A stretch of 64,000 nucleotides of DNA from Strongylocentrotus purpuratus (Eukaryota; Echinodermata; Echinoidea; Camarodonta; Strongylocentrotidae): positions 15,107,001 through 15,171,000 of the forward strand of contig NW_022145594.1 of NCBI RefSeq assembly GCF_000002235.5, in the 5' to 3' direction. How positions within the stretch are numbered: the first letter of the stretch is position 1; the number at the start of each line of letters is the position of its first letter. Under the pieces are notes generated by a model. The model made no database searches. It was given only the letters and a program-made list of their open reading frames with translations, and was not told the origin of the DNA. The translations under genes and the position numbers were made by a program. This document shows, in pieces, positions 54,801-64,000 of the stretch.

Positions 54801-57388
54801 ATAACAATTCACGGGCCGACTGGTCGTGCGTAATATTACAAACACGAAAAAGCCAACAAAAAGCCAACATCGGCATTGGCTGAAGTATAACGTAAAAAGC
54901 GCTATTTCGTTTTTTTAACGGCTGGTTCAAACTATCGAATATTTGTGGTGGTACACAAAAATTAAAAATAGTTATATTTATGGATATGGCGGCCGTCTCT
55001 GAACCGATTTTGATCAAACAAAGATGATTTGTCATTTAAATTGTATGTTCTTTCAAATTTGACACTAAGTATTTCATTATTTCACCCACAAAAATATTGT
55101 ATGTAGCGCTCTCTGCAACGGAACTCAACTATCCCTATAATTGATGACCCATTCCCCAAAAGTGGGAAATGTTTTTATAAAGAGGAAAATGCATTTAAAC
55201 TTTCTCAGCGCAATTTTTCCTAAGTTCTGTATAAAGTTGAGCTTTTACTGGGTCAGCTACATATTCCGAGAATACTATGGGAACAAGTAAAATCACAAAT
55301 GAAAAATTCCACAAAGAGATATGAATAAGTATGGCTTCAAGTCCGGATACATGTGATGCTTATTTGGCACTGATTGTAGTCTTTTTGTAATGTTTATCTG
55401 CATAACATAGCATGTATCTACACGGAAACTGGGGATAGTGACCTAATGTAAAAATTCCACCTACCTATAACGACCAGCAAAAATTGCTTCCCTGGGAAAA
55501 TAATTTCCCATTGATACCTGCACTTAATCCAGTTATTTCTTTCTTTCTTTGATCGGTCTATTACATAAATATGTGTCTACATAATATTCATGGTTCTTGT
55601 ATGTTTGTGTATATACATACATACATTATGATACAAACACATATCTTTTTTTCTTCAGCTAACCCGGATAGCTCTCCTGTGATTGAGTACATTCAGCAGA
55701 CCAACTGGTTCAAAGTGACATGCTCCATAAACAATGTCTTCCCGATCATCTTCCCAATATTGACACCAAGAGGAAGGATTAGAACAGTATGGATGAACCA
55801 AGATGGAACATACAACACAACTGTGACTCTTTGGTTTCCAGCTAATGAGACGGATACAACCATAGAGTGTATGTATTCCAATTTGAACTTCAAGAGTACA
55901 GCTTCCCTGCGTATTGTTGCCAGTGACAACATTGACCAGCCTGAAGAAGAGGATACGATGGAAAAGAACACGACACGTAAGCTTATACATAATACATGTA
56001 TATTATATAGTTATATATTCACATACACATGAAGAGGGATCGATAGGAAGAGAGATATAGAGAGAGTGAGACTCAACACAAAATATTAAACTATGAAGAA
56101 AAAATGGTTTCATATAATTCCGTAATGGAGTTTTCAACGGAAAATTATGTTTGTGTGTTTAGTCTCTCTTTAAATTCTAAAGTCCCAAAACAATATTTTG
56201 TTCCATATATAGGGTAGGTGTGGGGAATTGGAGACCCTTAAGAACATTTGCATAATTTACATAAACCTGAACAATTTTAAGCATACATACAATTTTGTAT
56301 TCTCTCCAGTAATTTCTTCTCTTCATTTGGTAACAAAATCGTGGTCATGATGTAACTGATTATTACGATAACAATGATTAATAAGTTATCACCAAAGGTC
56401 TTTCATTACCTACATGTGTAGGTAATAAGGAACAGTTACAAATCAAGAAATTTTAAATACAATTTGAATGAAAATGGGATTGGAATGTGGCCTACTTGGG
56501 ATACTCCCAAAACCTGTTTTGTATACAAACAAAGGTTTACAGTCTATATAAACCAGCTCGCTGATCTCATCCTCTCATCCTCTGTACGGCCATGATTATG
56601 GCTCGAGGCATTGTCACACAGAAATTGTTTTTCTGTTTTTTATTCAATAAAATTTAAGAATGTATACTATTATCTAGATCTTTTAGGAATAAATCGTTGT
56701 CAAAATAATTCCATAAATTTGGGTAAACCAAAAAAATATTCCAACGTTATGAGCGACAGTGTACAACTTAAAAAATGTGAAAAGCCAAATTTCGAATAAA
56801 TTGTTCTTATTCGGTGGGTGAAAACATGAAATATAAATAATAACATGTCGCTACTGGGCATTGATAATTTTAAAAATTTCTTACGTCAAACTTGTTATTC
56901 AATATATACGGTGCCCCCTTCCTTCCCGACAGGAAAAGAACTCTTCCCCTCTGAAAGCGTTATTTTTATTTGGAAAATTCTGAATGGGCTCAACCTCTAT
57001 TAAAATGAGTGTTTGGTTTACGTGCAAAATGTGGCTAGCATTTCTGTGGACAGGAAAATGTCGTGTTTTTTTTTTTATTAACAAAATGCATAGGAAAACT
57101 CAATACCAACATGAAAACTCTGGAGACAGGCTCTAAGGAAAGTCATGCTATGACGACAAGTAATGGACATTTCCAAGGTGATTCATTTTTAGTATTCTTA
57201 GTTTGTTCTAGATTCCATATACCGTCATCAAAGTTAAAATACGTTTTAGATGTTGAGTAATACTGATTTTTTTTTGTGATATTGGTAATAACCGTTGTTT
57301 GAATAACACACAGGGACTATAAAGCAATCGTGCTATTTTTATTTTTATTTATTTATTTATTTTATTATTATTATTATTATTTATTTTT

Positions 57389-57419
<31 letters not shown>

Positions 57420-60400
57420 TTTTTTATTTATTTATTTTTTTTTTTTTTTTTTTTTATTATTATTATTTTTTTTTTTTTTTTTTTTTTTGGGGGGGGGGGT
57501 TCGGATCCCAAGCTGTTTGTCCTTTTTTCTCTGTTTGGTTCATTTAATAACTATTATTATTATTATTAGTGGTAGAAGTGTTATGATCATTATTATTCTC
57601 TTATGAAGTAGTAATTACAGTGGTAAAAATATGGATGGTTGCAGTAACAACAGTAGGAGTAGTAAAAGTGGAAGTGATAACAGTAGTAGTAGTAGTGGTA
57701 GTAGTAGTAGTAGTAGTAGTGATAGAAGTAGTAGTAGTAGTAGCAGGAGTAGTATTAATAGTAGCAATAGTATACGTAGTACATGTAGTAGTAATATCAG
57801 TACGAGTAGTAGGAGTAGTATGAGTTGAATGAATTTTAGTCGTAGTAGTAGTAATAATAGTATTAGTAGTAATAGTAGTAGCAGTACTAGTAGTATTATT
57901 AGTATATGTAGTAGAGGAAGTAGTATTAGTAGCAAAAGTAATATTAGTAGTAGTATAAGTATTAGTAGTAGTAGTAGTAGTACAGGAAGTAGTATTAGTA
58001 GCAAAAGTAGTATTAGTAGTATTAGTAGTAGTAGTATTAGTAGTAGTAGTAGTAGTAGTAGTACAGGAAGTAGTAGTAGTAGTAGTAGTAGTAGTATCAA
58101 AAGTAGTAGTAGTATAAGTAGGATAAGGCGAAGTAGTAGTAACAGTAACAGTAGTAGATGTAGTAGAGGAAGTAGTATTAGTAGCAAAAGTAGTATTAGT
58201 AGTAGTAGTAGTAATAGTTATAGTAGTAGTAGTAGTAATAGTAGTAATATATGTAGTAGTACAGGAAGTAGTAGTAGTATAAGTAGGATAAGGCGAAATA
58301 GTAGTAACAGTAGTAATATAGCAGAAGCAGAATGGTATCCTACTCCTGCCCATTATTAATATATAACTGTTATTATTATTATTATTATCATCATTATAAG
58401 TGGTATTGTTTTTTAATTGTCATCGTCAATAGCTTTACTTGCTGCTTTTTCTTTGAATTCAATATCGTGCCAAGAACTGGCTTGCCACGCTCACATAATC
58501 GGGTTTCTGGTCGTTTGCCACGCACACATAACGGTTATGACTATTGTGCGATGCGCATTGCATGCACGCGTGAAAAATTATAGTATTTGTGTAGAGGGTT
58601 TATTGTTGTATCGATGTTGCGTGCTTCATTTAGTATACCGTTACATTGGATTTTCCTGAGAAAATTGCGAAATTTTATCATCGAATTTGTCAGTTTTGAT
58701 CATGGCTCCTCAGATTGTGTGCGGAAAACGAGACAAGGGATTGGTTTGACAACTCACTGATATTGCTTATTTACTTTACCAAAATGACAGATTCATTAAA
58801 TTATATTGGTTATCAACGGAAAGAGGGTTAACTTCCTATAACTGTAATGTACAATTTTTTGTATACAAGATACGGATGAAAAGTTAAAGTGGATCAAAAA
58901 TAGTAATAATTTAAACTACACGCACTTGAACCAACCCTAAAATAAATTTGGCACAGAGGCGATTAGTGGCTGGCACAATAGGGATTAGCACTGTGGCATT
59001 GGGTGCATTGCATGGGGGCAGCTTAAGAGTTAAAAATGGTAAAACCCATAAAAAATATTGCCATTTTGATATTTAAAGACTAAATAGAGCAGTCACCCAA
59101 TCAACAAATGAATAATAGATGAGCAAATTGAAAACATCAAATGAATTAACCGAACTAAATTAGCATGTTCTTTTTGACAAACATTTCACAGAAAAAGGAA
59201 ACTCCTACCCAACAACGTTCGGCCCTTCGATTCAAGGTACATATGGCACGCAATAATATGCAGATAATTAACACTGAACAATAACAATCAATTGCAGGGG
59301 AAATATTGCTCAGTTAAATTAGAAGTTTGACGTTTAGAAGAGTTCATTTGAAATTACGAGCGGTCCAAAAAAGTGTGAATTAATAAACGTTTCACATGTG
59401 TGTGCGTATTGCCTTTTCCTTTTCCTGATGTGAGTCCTAGGTCTTGATATCTTATTTTGACAGCAATACGATTCTACTTTTGCTTATAACAATAACACCT
59501 CAGTTCATGTCATGTTATCAATTTTCTAGCCCAGCTGTTCACTCATGAATTATAAACATTACACACACACACACACACACACACATATGCACACACAAAT
59601 TGTATATACATAGATGTGTAAGCGTGTATATGTGCGTGATTTTTTATGTGTGTGGTAGTGAGCGTGTAATATGAAGCAGAATCCTTGCAAGTTTCATGAC
59701 AATGACATTCAATTGCAGTAATCTAATTGCAGGGGGAATTAGAAGTTTGATGTTTAAAGAGTTAATTTGAAATTATGAGTGGTCAAACAAGTGTGAATTA
59801 TAAAACATTTCATATGTATGTGCGTATACTTTTTTTTTTCTTTCTGATGTGAGTACTAGGTCTTGATATATTATTTTGAAATTAATATGATTCCACTTTT
59901 GCATTTAACAATAACACCTCAGTTCATGTGATGTTATCAATTTTCTAGCCCAGCTATTCACTCCCGAATTATATACATTACACGCACACACCCATACACA
60001 CATAATGTATGTACATATATTGTGTAAGCGTGTACATGTGCGTGTTTGTATGTGTGTGTGGTTGTGAGAGTGTAATATAAAGCAGAATCCTTGCAAGTTT
60101 CATGGTTCCGGTTGATCATTGGTATTAAGTTTAATACTTTTCATATAACCGTTGGAACTATTAAGTATGTAACTGAATAGATTCTTCTCTTCTCTCTATA
60201 TATCTTACAACACATTCATTTTATTTAGATCATTTTGTAGTAATGCTACACTTGTAATATGAAAATACTGGCTTCAGTGAAGTAACACTAACGAAACACA
60301 CTGATACAGTGACACGTTCATGTTTGTTTTAACCAAGCGCTTTTTCTCTAACATAGGCCTTTCTGAAAAATCAACTCACTGTTTTTATTTTATTTTTTGT

Positions 60401-62115
60401 ACCTAGAATTCATATCTAATTAGGAATAAGAGACCATCAAACACAATCAAACGAAACCGCTACGAAAGGGCGTTTCTATTGGAAAAAATATAATAATAAA
60501 CAAGTTAAAAATAAGAATAAATAGGTAATTGAATTAATGTTTAAAACTGTTAACGACAGCCTTTTTTGTTTTGTGTTTGCTCTAAAGATCCCAAGGAAAA
60601 ACCATGGTACAAACAAATTCATTTTGTTATTTCTGGATGTTCTGGCGTGGTGGTGTTGTTAATTGTACTAGCATTTGTTGGTGGTTTCATCCGCTCAAGG
60701 AAGAGAGATGGTAAGTCTTGTAAGCTGTCAAATTGTACTCTAACGACAATGAAATTAAATCTAAATATGACACATGGTAGGAATCAGGAACAACGGATTG
60801 TTTTACATTGTTCGTTAAACAATAACTGATTAATATAATGATAATCATTCCCTTCTATCCAAATGGCCTACACACGTAGTAACCCAGTATGTCTTTCGTC
60901 GTAACGAAATATGTCAATCTTGGAATGAAAAGGAAGAAAGATTGTTGTGAATTCATATGAACAGTATGGCTGACAGTCTTGTGAACCTTGTATGTGAACG
61001 TGGTGGGAATCGTCTCGTTTTAAATGGCATCATGAACGGGTAAAGTTATCACTGATCTCTAAATTGAAGTAAACAATAGATATAGGGATGACGCATTTCA
61101 TAATGATATATAACACTAGTATGATAAAGTAAAGTATTATTTTCAAAACCATAGATACACAATACTTCTTGAGGAGCGGAAGTACCGTGAAGGAAAGAAA
61201 TAAAAAATAAAAAATGTTGTTTTGGTGAAGGACACCAATTGATTATCTGTCAATAAATATTTAATTCGTTACGGACTAAAATGTCCCAAAATGACTAAAA
61301 CCATAATGTTATTGGCACCTCGAAATGAGTTTCCCTTTTGTGATTTACTAGTAGAAGGATCAGCAGATCCAGCTATACAGACCTCTGGAAATCTACCAGA
61401 TGGTGAAACATCTCACACCAGCAAGCCAACATCAACAAGCGGTGATAAGGTGAAATAAAATTATCGATAACCTTTCATTTGAATGTTTGAATACTTCAGA
61501 TATTTAGTGAGCAAAACACTCGCAAGAATTGTTAAGAATAAGGACCCATTACGGAAAATTCAAAACTCAGTTTAAAGTCTAAAAAAGTCATGCTCGGATG
61601 ATGCATTGAGGTTATTGTTATGTCTTCACATTATGATATAAATCAATCTAGGATTTTCAGTGGTTGATAGTTTTACAGTGTTTGGTCATTTTAATTGTTT
61701 GTTTAATAGTCGGTTTATTTTGGTCGAATTTTGATTGTTTTAACTGATTTTAAACGACGATGTGTGCAACCTACATCTTGTGTATTCATCAAGTAAATAC
61801 GGTTTGTTATTTTACTACCATTCACAATATTGTCCTTTATATTTCTCTTTCGTTTTACAGCCTTTGGACATGACCTTTGACCTATCAGACCCTACATACG
61901 CAATTCCCGAGGTTTCCGAAGCACCCCATACCTATATGGCCCTGAAACCTATAAAGTGTAAATCCTCAGCTAGTAATACCCAACAGGTCTCCTATCCCAC
62001 CACCTCAGTTGGCGATCATGATGATGCTGTACTTTTCGTTAGCCCCTCTCTCGGCCGCAAGCAAGTGAAGGCACACTCCAATATGGAGGAGGAACTTACT
62101 TATGTTAACACCTAA
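51824..62115 (+). CDS. Ig-superfamily receptor with tyrosine-motif tail, unit C (complete exon set)
   Basis: Exons are 51,824-51,881 (signal peptide), 53,761-54,087 (V-like Ig), 55,659-55,976 (second Ig), 57,130-57,177 and 59,192-59,236 (stalk), 60,588-60,710 (transmembrane), 61,358-61,449 (juxtamembrane) and 61,861-62,115 (tail). Phases are 1-1 throughout the extracellular and membrane exons, then 1-0, so the spliced frame is continuous: 421 codons plus TAA. It is a type I membrane protein, by architecture a cell-surface recognition receptor that signals through phosphotyrosine. The tail keeps TYAIP, HTYMAL and TYVNT and then stops. The second cassette lies open in the same frame beyond the stop (to 62,511). 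I cannot assign it to a named receptor family. Invertebrate deuterostomes are known to have large Ig receptor expansions. Confidence 0.8.
51882..53760. other. Intron 1, unit C, with an inserted element
   Basis: Contains the TIR element at 52,499-53,572. Otherwise AT-rich with a C/A-run at 52,206. No further exon. Confidence 0.55.
52499..53572. mobile_element. Nonautonomous DNA element with AGGTGGGCTG ends
   Basis: CAGGTGGGCTG near 52,499 is mirrored by CAGCCCACCT near 53,572. The interior carries four TGACGTCA-type palindromes (52,719, 53,207, 53,257, 53,384). The short ends and lack of a clear target duplication make the call tentative. Confidence 0.45.
53761..54087 (+). CDS. Exon 2: V-like Ig domain, unit C
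   Basis: 327 nt, phase 1-1, CTGTCAG acceptor, ATATG|gtaaat donor. V-set hallmarks: first cysteine in DLPCSC, tryptophan in VQWYRS, and the second cysteine in DLFRCIVF preceded by a DxxxxxC turn. Additional cysteines (CSC, QCTHD) suggest an extra disulfide. Confidence 0.85.
54088..55658. other. Intron 2, unit C
   Basis: No exon seen. GGGGCAC/GGGCATT-type words recur between 54,240 and 54,760. From 55,349 on it is nearly identical to the start of the window. Confidence 0.6.
55659..55976 (+). CDS. Exon 3: membrane-proximal Ig domain, unit C
   Basis: 318 nt, phase 1-1, CTTCAG acceptor, ACAC|gtaagc donor. Cysteines in KVTCSI and TIECMY. Same length as the unit A exon, and replacements are scattered over both faces (for example NGTVWI to RTVWM). 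Confidence 0.85.
57130..57177 (+). CDS. Exon 4: first stalk segment, unit C
   Basis: 48 nt, phase 1-1, GACAG acceptor, CCAAG|gtgatt donor. Reads SKESHAMTTSNGHFQ; polar and Ser/Thr-rich. Missing from unit A. Confidence 0.6.
57331..57500. repeat. T-rich low-complexity block (TTTA)n
   Basis: TTTA and TTATTA repeats, then a long T run and a G run, with the same T-to-G junction as near 850-885 in unit A. Confidence 0.8.
57607..58328. repeat. Long AGT trinucleotide array, unit C
   Basis: About 720 bases of imperfect AGT with AAAAGT, ATTAGT and ACAGGAAGT variants forming higher-order blocks. All six frames are long and open because of the triplet structure, not because of coding. Confidence 0.92.
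58465..59035. repeat. Dispersed repeat, unit C copy
   Basis: Starts near CGTGCCAAGAAC and ends GGGGGCAGCTTAAGAGTTAAAA. Closely related to 8,748-9,385 over its whole length and to 1,735-2,050 with a deletion. Confidence 0.75.
59192..59236 (+). CDS. Exon 5: second stalk segment, unit C
   Basis: 45 nt, phase 1-1, TTCACAG acceptor, CAAG|gtacat donor. Reads KGNSYPTTFGPSIQ. Confidence 0.65.
59237..60587. other. Intron, unit C, with internal tandem duplication
   Basis: About 59,280-59,700 and 59,700-60,110 are diverged tandem copies (CAATTGCAG...GAAATATT...; CAGTTCATGT...TTTTCTAGCCCAGCT; CA repeats; AAGCAGAATCCTTGCAAG). Confidence 0.6.
60588..60710 (+). CDS. Exon 6: transmembrane segment, unit C
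   Basis: 123 nt, phase 1-1, CTAAAG acceptor, GATG|gtaagt donor. PKEKPWYKQ, hydrophobic core IHFVISGCSGVVVLL to FVGGFI, basic RSRKRD. Confidence 0.85.
61358..61449 (+). CDS. Exon 7: juxtamembrane segment, unit C
   Basis: 92 nt, phase 1-0, GAAG acceptor, GATAAG|gtgaaa donor. Ser/Thr-rich, no tyrosine. Confidence 0.7.
61861..62115 (+). CDS. Exon 8: cytoplasmic tail, truncated by TAA, unit C
   Basis: Phase 0 after TTTTACAG. Motifs TYAIP, HTYMAL and TYVNT; the stop codon immediately follows YVNT. Unit B reads ACT AAA at the matching codons where unit C reads ACC TAA, so a small substitution created the stop. Confidence 0.75.
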   Translation, partial: PLDMTFDLSDPTYAIPEVSEAPHTYMALKPIKCKSSASNTQQVSYPTTSVGDHDDAVLFVSPSLGRKQVKAHSNMEEELTYVNT

Positions 62116-62511
62116 GGTGGGCCAACTTATTGTAAAATGAGTACAGATATTCGAAATGTCGTTAAGGATTACACTGACCAAACAGACCTCACAAATGTAA
62201 TTCCAGATGTTCCCGAAGCAACCCATACCTACATGGCCATGAAACCTATACTAAAGTACGAATCCCGAGCTAGTACTACCCAACAGGTCTCAAATCCAAC
62301 CACCTCAGTTGATGATCATGATGATGATGTTCTTAACGTTAGCCCCACTCTCGTCCGCAAGCAAGTAAAGACACACTCTAATCTGAACGAGGAGCCTACT
62401 TATGTGAACACCGAAGGTGCGTCAACTTATTGTGAAATTAGTACAGATAGGCGAAGTATTGTTAAGGATCACACTGATGGTCTTGATGATGTGTTTACAA
62501 CTTATCTCTAA
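62116..62511 (+). pseudogene. Second tyrosine cassette beyond the stop, unit C
   Basis: In the same frame as exon 8, 131 codons remain open to the shared terminus DDVFTTYL, with HTYMAM, TYVNT and STYCEI preserved. It is translated only if the TAA is bypassed or spliced around. Confidence 0.65.
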
Positions 62512-64000
62512 ATAATGGGAATGTAAGTGTCATTTAGAAAAATCAATGTTAACTACCACATTATCATTATTATCAGTATGTTCAGTAACGAACACAATGT
62601 ACGAATTGTATGTTAATCATATTATGCAATAATATGAATTAGTACGGATATTCAAAACTTTGTTAACGAATAAACTGATCGGATGATGATGTGTTGGTAA
62701 ACGTAACTGTACACAAACAAATTTAAAATGTTCATTTGTTACCTCATTCCTCTAATCGATTAAAAAAGATAATGTTCGTTTAATGTTTACTGTTATGTTA
62801 CACTTCTTTTCTCGGCATATACAAAATACTTTAATTATAGTAATGCTACGAATTATAAGAATTTTAAGTGTACGTGCATAAAACAAAGATTAAATTTGGT
62901 TTGTGTGTATTTTACTATTATGTTTCACATTCTTTTTCTGTACGTAATACAAACACTATGAATGATTTTTATTTATTTATTATTTTTTTTTTTTTTTTTG
63001 GGGGGGGGTTGTTTATTTCAATATCATGTTCCACACACTTTTCGGAATCTGATAAAATTTAAACATTATATTTGTATCATAAACAATAATAACGAAATCA
63101 GTTACATTTATATAACTTTATTGTGTGTGTACTATTCACGATTAAAGATGTTAACCAATAAGGCAATCACTATAAAACATTTAAGATAGAAATAGTTATC
63201 CTTCACACCGGAATACTTAATAAGTGGTTATTACAAATAATTTTACACCAGAGTTGTATACGGTACTTTATTGAAATTTCATGTTCACATTATCAACAAA
63301 CTATAGTTCGATGTACATATCAAAATATTGAAATAATTCATGTACAATTTAGAATGAAGTAACTTGAAAAGACGCAACACAATATTGTACTTTGTGGAAG
63401 ATCGAAATGAGGAAGTGTATAAAATGTTTGAATTAAGTGTTATTATTATACCAACACTTTAATTTGCCTAAGACGTCAAGAGTTTGCGCATGACAAGTAA
63501 ATTGGTAATACAAATTATGAAATAAAACAAACGTTTGTCGCAATCATTGTATCAGAGACTGGCATGTGGAACTAAATGACAAGTATCAATTTCCTTTATG
63601 GAAGTAAAATGATGGTTTTGAGTACTTTAATGTTTACCAAAATTATTATTTACAATTTAACCTTGTCTGTTAAGTATCTGATATAATGCACGACCCCACG
63701 GGAGTAGGTCATGGAGGTGGGGTATACATACCCCCGACATAGTTGAATGTGTAATACCATATTTAAAAGAAGCTTAATATATTACTTTTACAATTCTGAC
63801 CTGGTCTCCGTATGAGCTCGTTTAACCTTATTCTTATTTTTCGTCATACTGGTTAATCGTTAGCCAATAGAAAGCCCGGGGGCAGTTTCGGGGTGGTTTA
63901 ATACATTATATGTGTACACAAAATATAGGCGACTGTAATATTAGTGAAAAGGTTTGTTTTTGAAAATGCTCTCAGAGAACGTCCTAAAATGTGTATGTTT
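62512..64000. other. 3' UTR-like tract and flank, unit C
   Basis: Matches the tracts after the unit A and B tails up to about 63,560, then a stretch like 26,500-26,560. T/G homopolymers at 62,978-63,008. No gene is recognised to the window end. Confidence 0.5.

Noticed and set aside
57601..58359. Long open frames on both strands (Thr-rich, Leu-rich, Ser-rich, up to 250 codons)
   Set aside because: They are produced by the AGT trinucleotide array, which leaves most frames open; there are no splice sites or domains.
1..64000. CRISPR array, operons or bacterial promoters
   Set aside because: The sequence is eukaryotic: spliced exons, LINE/LTR/DNA transposons, and no regular spaced repeats.

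Overview
This is a stretch of animal nuclear genome. It is AT-rich, its genes are split into small exons with GT-AG introns, and it is full of microsatellites and transposon remnants. Three things suggest an invertebrate deuterostome, and among those an echinoderm is my best guess: a Ty3/Gypsy element with integrase placed before reverse transcriptase (the Gmr1 type, known from deuterostomes), a two-gene Harbinger transposon, and a lineage-specific array of immunoglobulin-type receptors. I cannot name the species.

The backbone is a tandem array of at least three paralogous receptor units. Unit A (about 1-9,560) and unit C (about 51,560-63,700) lie at the two ends. Unit B (about 20,700-31,400) lies between them. 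Unit C holds all eight exons: signal peptide 51,824-51,881, V-like Ig 53,761-54,087, second Ig 55,659-55,976, two short stalk exons 57,130-57,177 and 59,192-59,236, transmembrane 60,588-60,710, and cytoplasmic exons 61,358-61,449 and 61,861-62,115. Every junction upstream of the tail is phase 1, and the chain joins into 421 codons plus a stop. The long tail is an internal duplication of a cassette with four tyrosine motifs (YxIP, TYMAL/M, YVNT, STYCEI), which look like SH2 docking sites and include an ITIM-type sequence. Only unit B keeps the whole tail open, but no Ig exons are found in front of it. Units A and C carry different in-frame stops inside the tail.

Between A and B sits a full-length LTR retrotransposon (11,439-17,993) with matching 196-bp LTRs, a 5-bp target duplication (ATTCC), a tRNA-Pro-like primer site and one intact 1,522-codon gag-pol frame. 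Between B and C is a rearranged region. Tyrosine-kinase exons lie on the minus strand (29,221-32,899: activation-segment end, helices F-G, possible tail). The complementary part of a kinase (hinge to catalytic loop) lies on the plus strand at 43,009-44,260. It has a stop codon in the hinge and an altered catalytic loop, and it is cut by a Harbinger transposon. That transposon has an intact two-exon DDE transposase (44,574-47,233) and the 3' exons of its convergent Myb-type partner gene (47,742-49,183). A second, plus-strand Myb/SANT gene (36,020-41,259) is broken by a 1.96-kb inverted-repeat element. Two copies of a large foldback element (41,362-42,463 and 49,546-50,840) carry duplicated pieces of an unknown C2H2 zinc-finger gene.

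The remaining sequence is introns and intergenic DNA with LINE 3' fragments, a SINE-like element, TTAA-flanked MITEs, hairpin elements, AGT arrays of very different length in the three units, and a G-rich minisatellite. Comparing the three receptor units gives empty-site evidence for several insertions.
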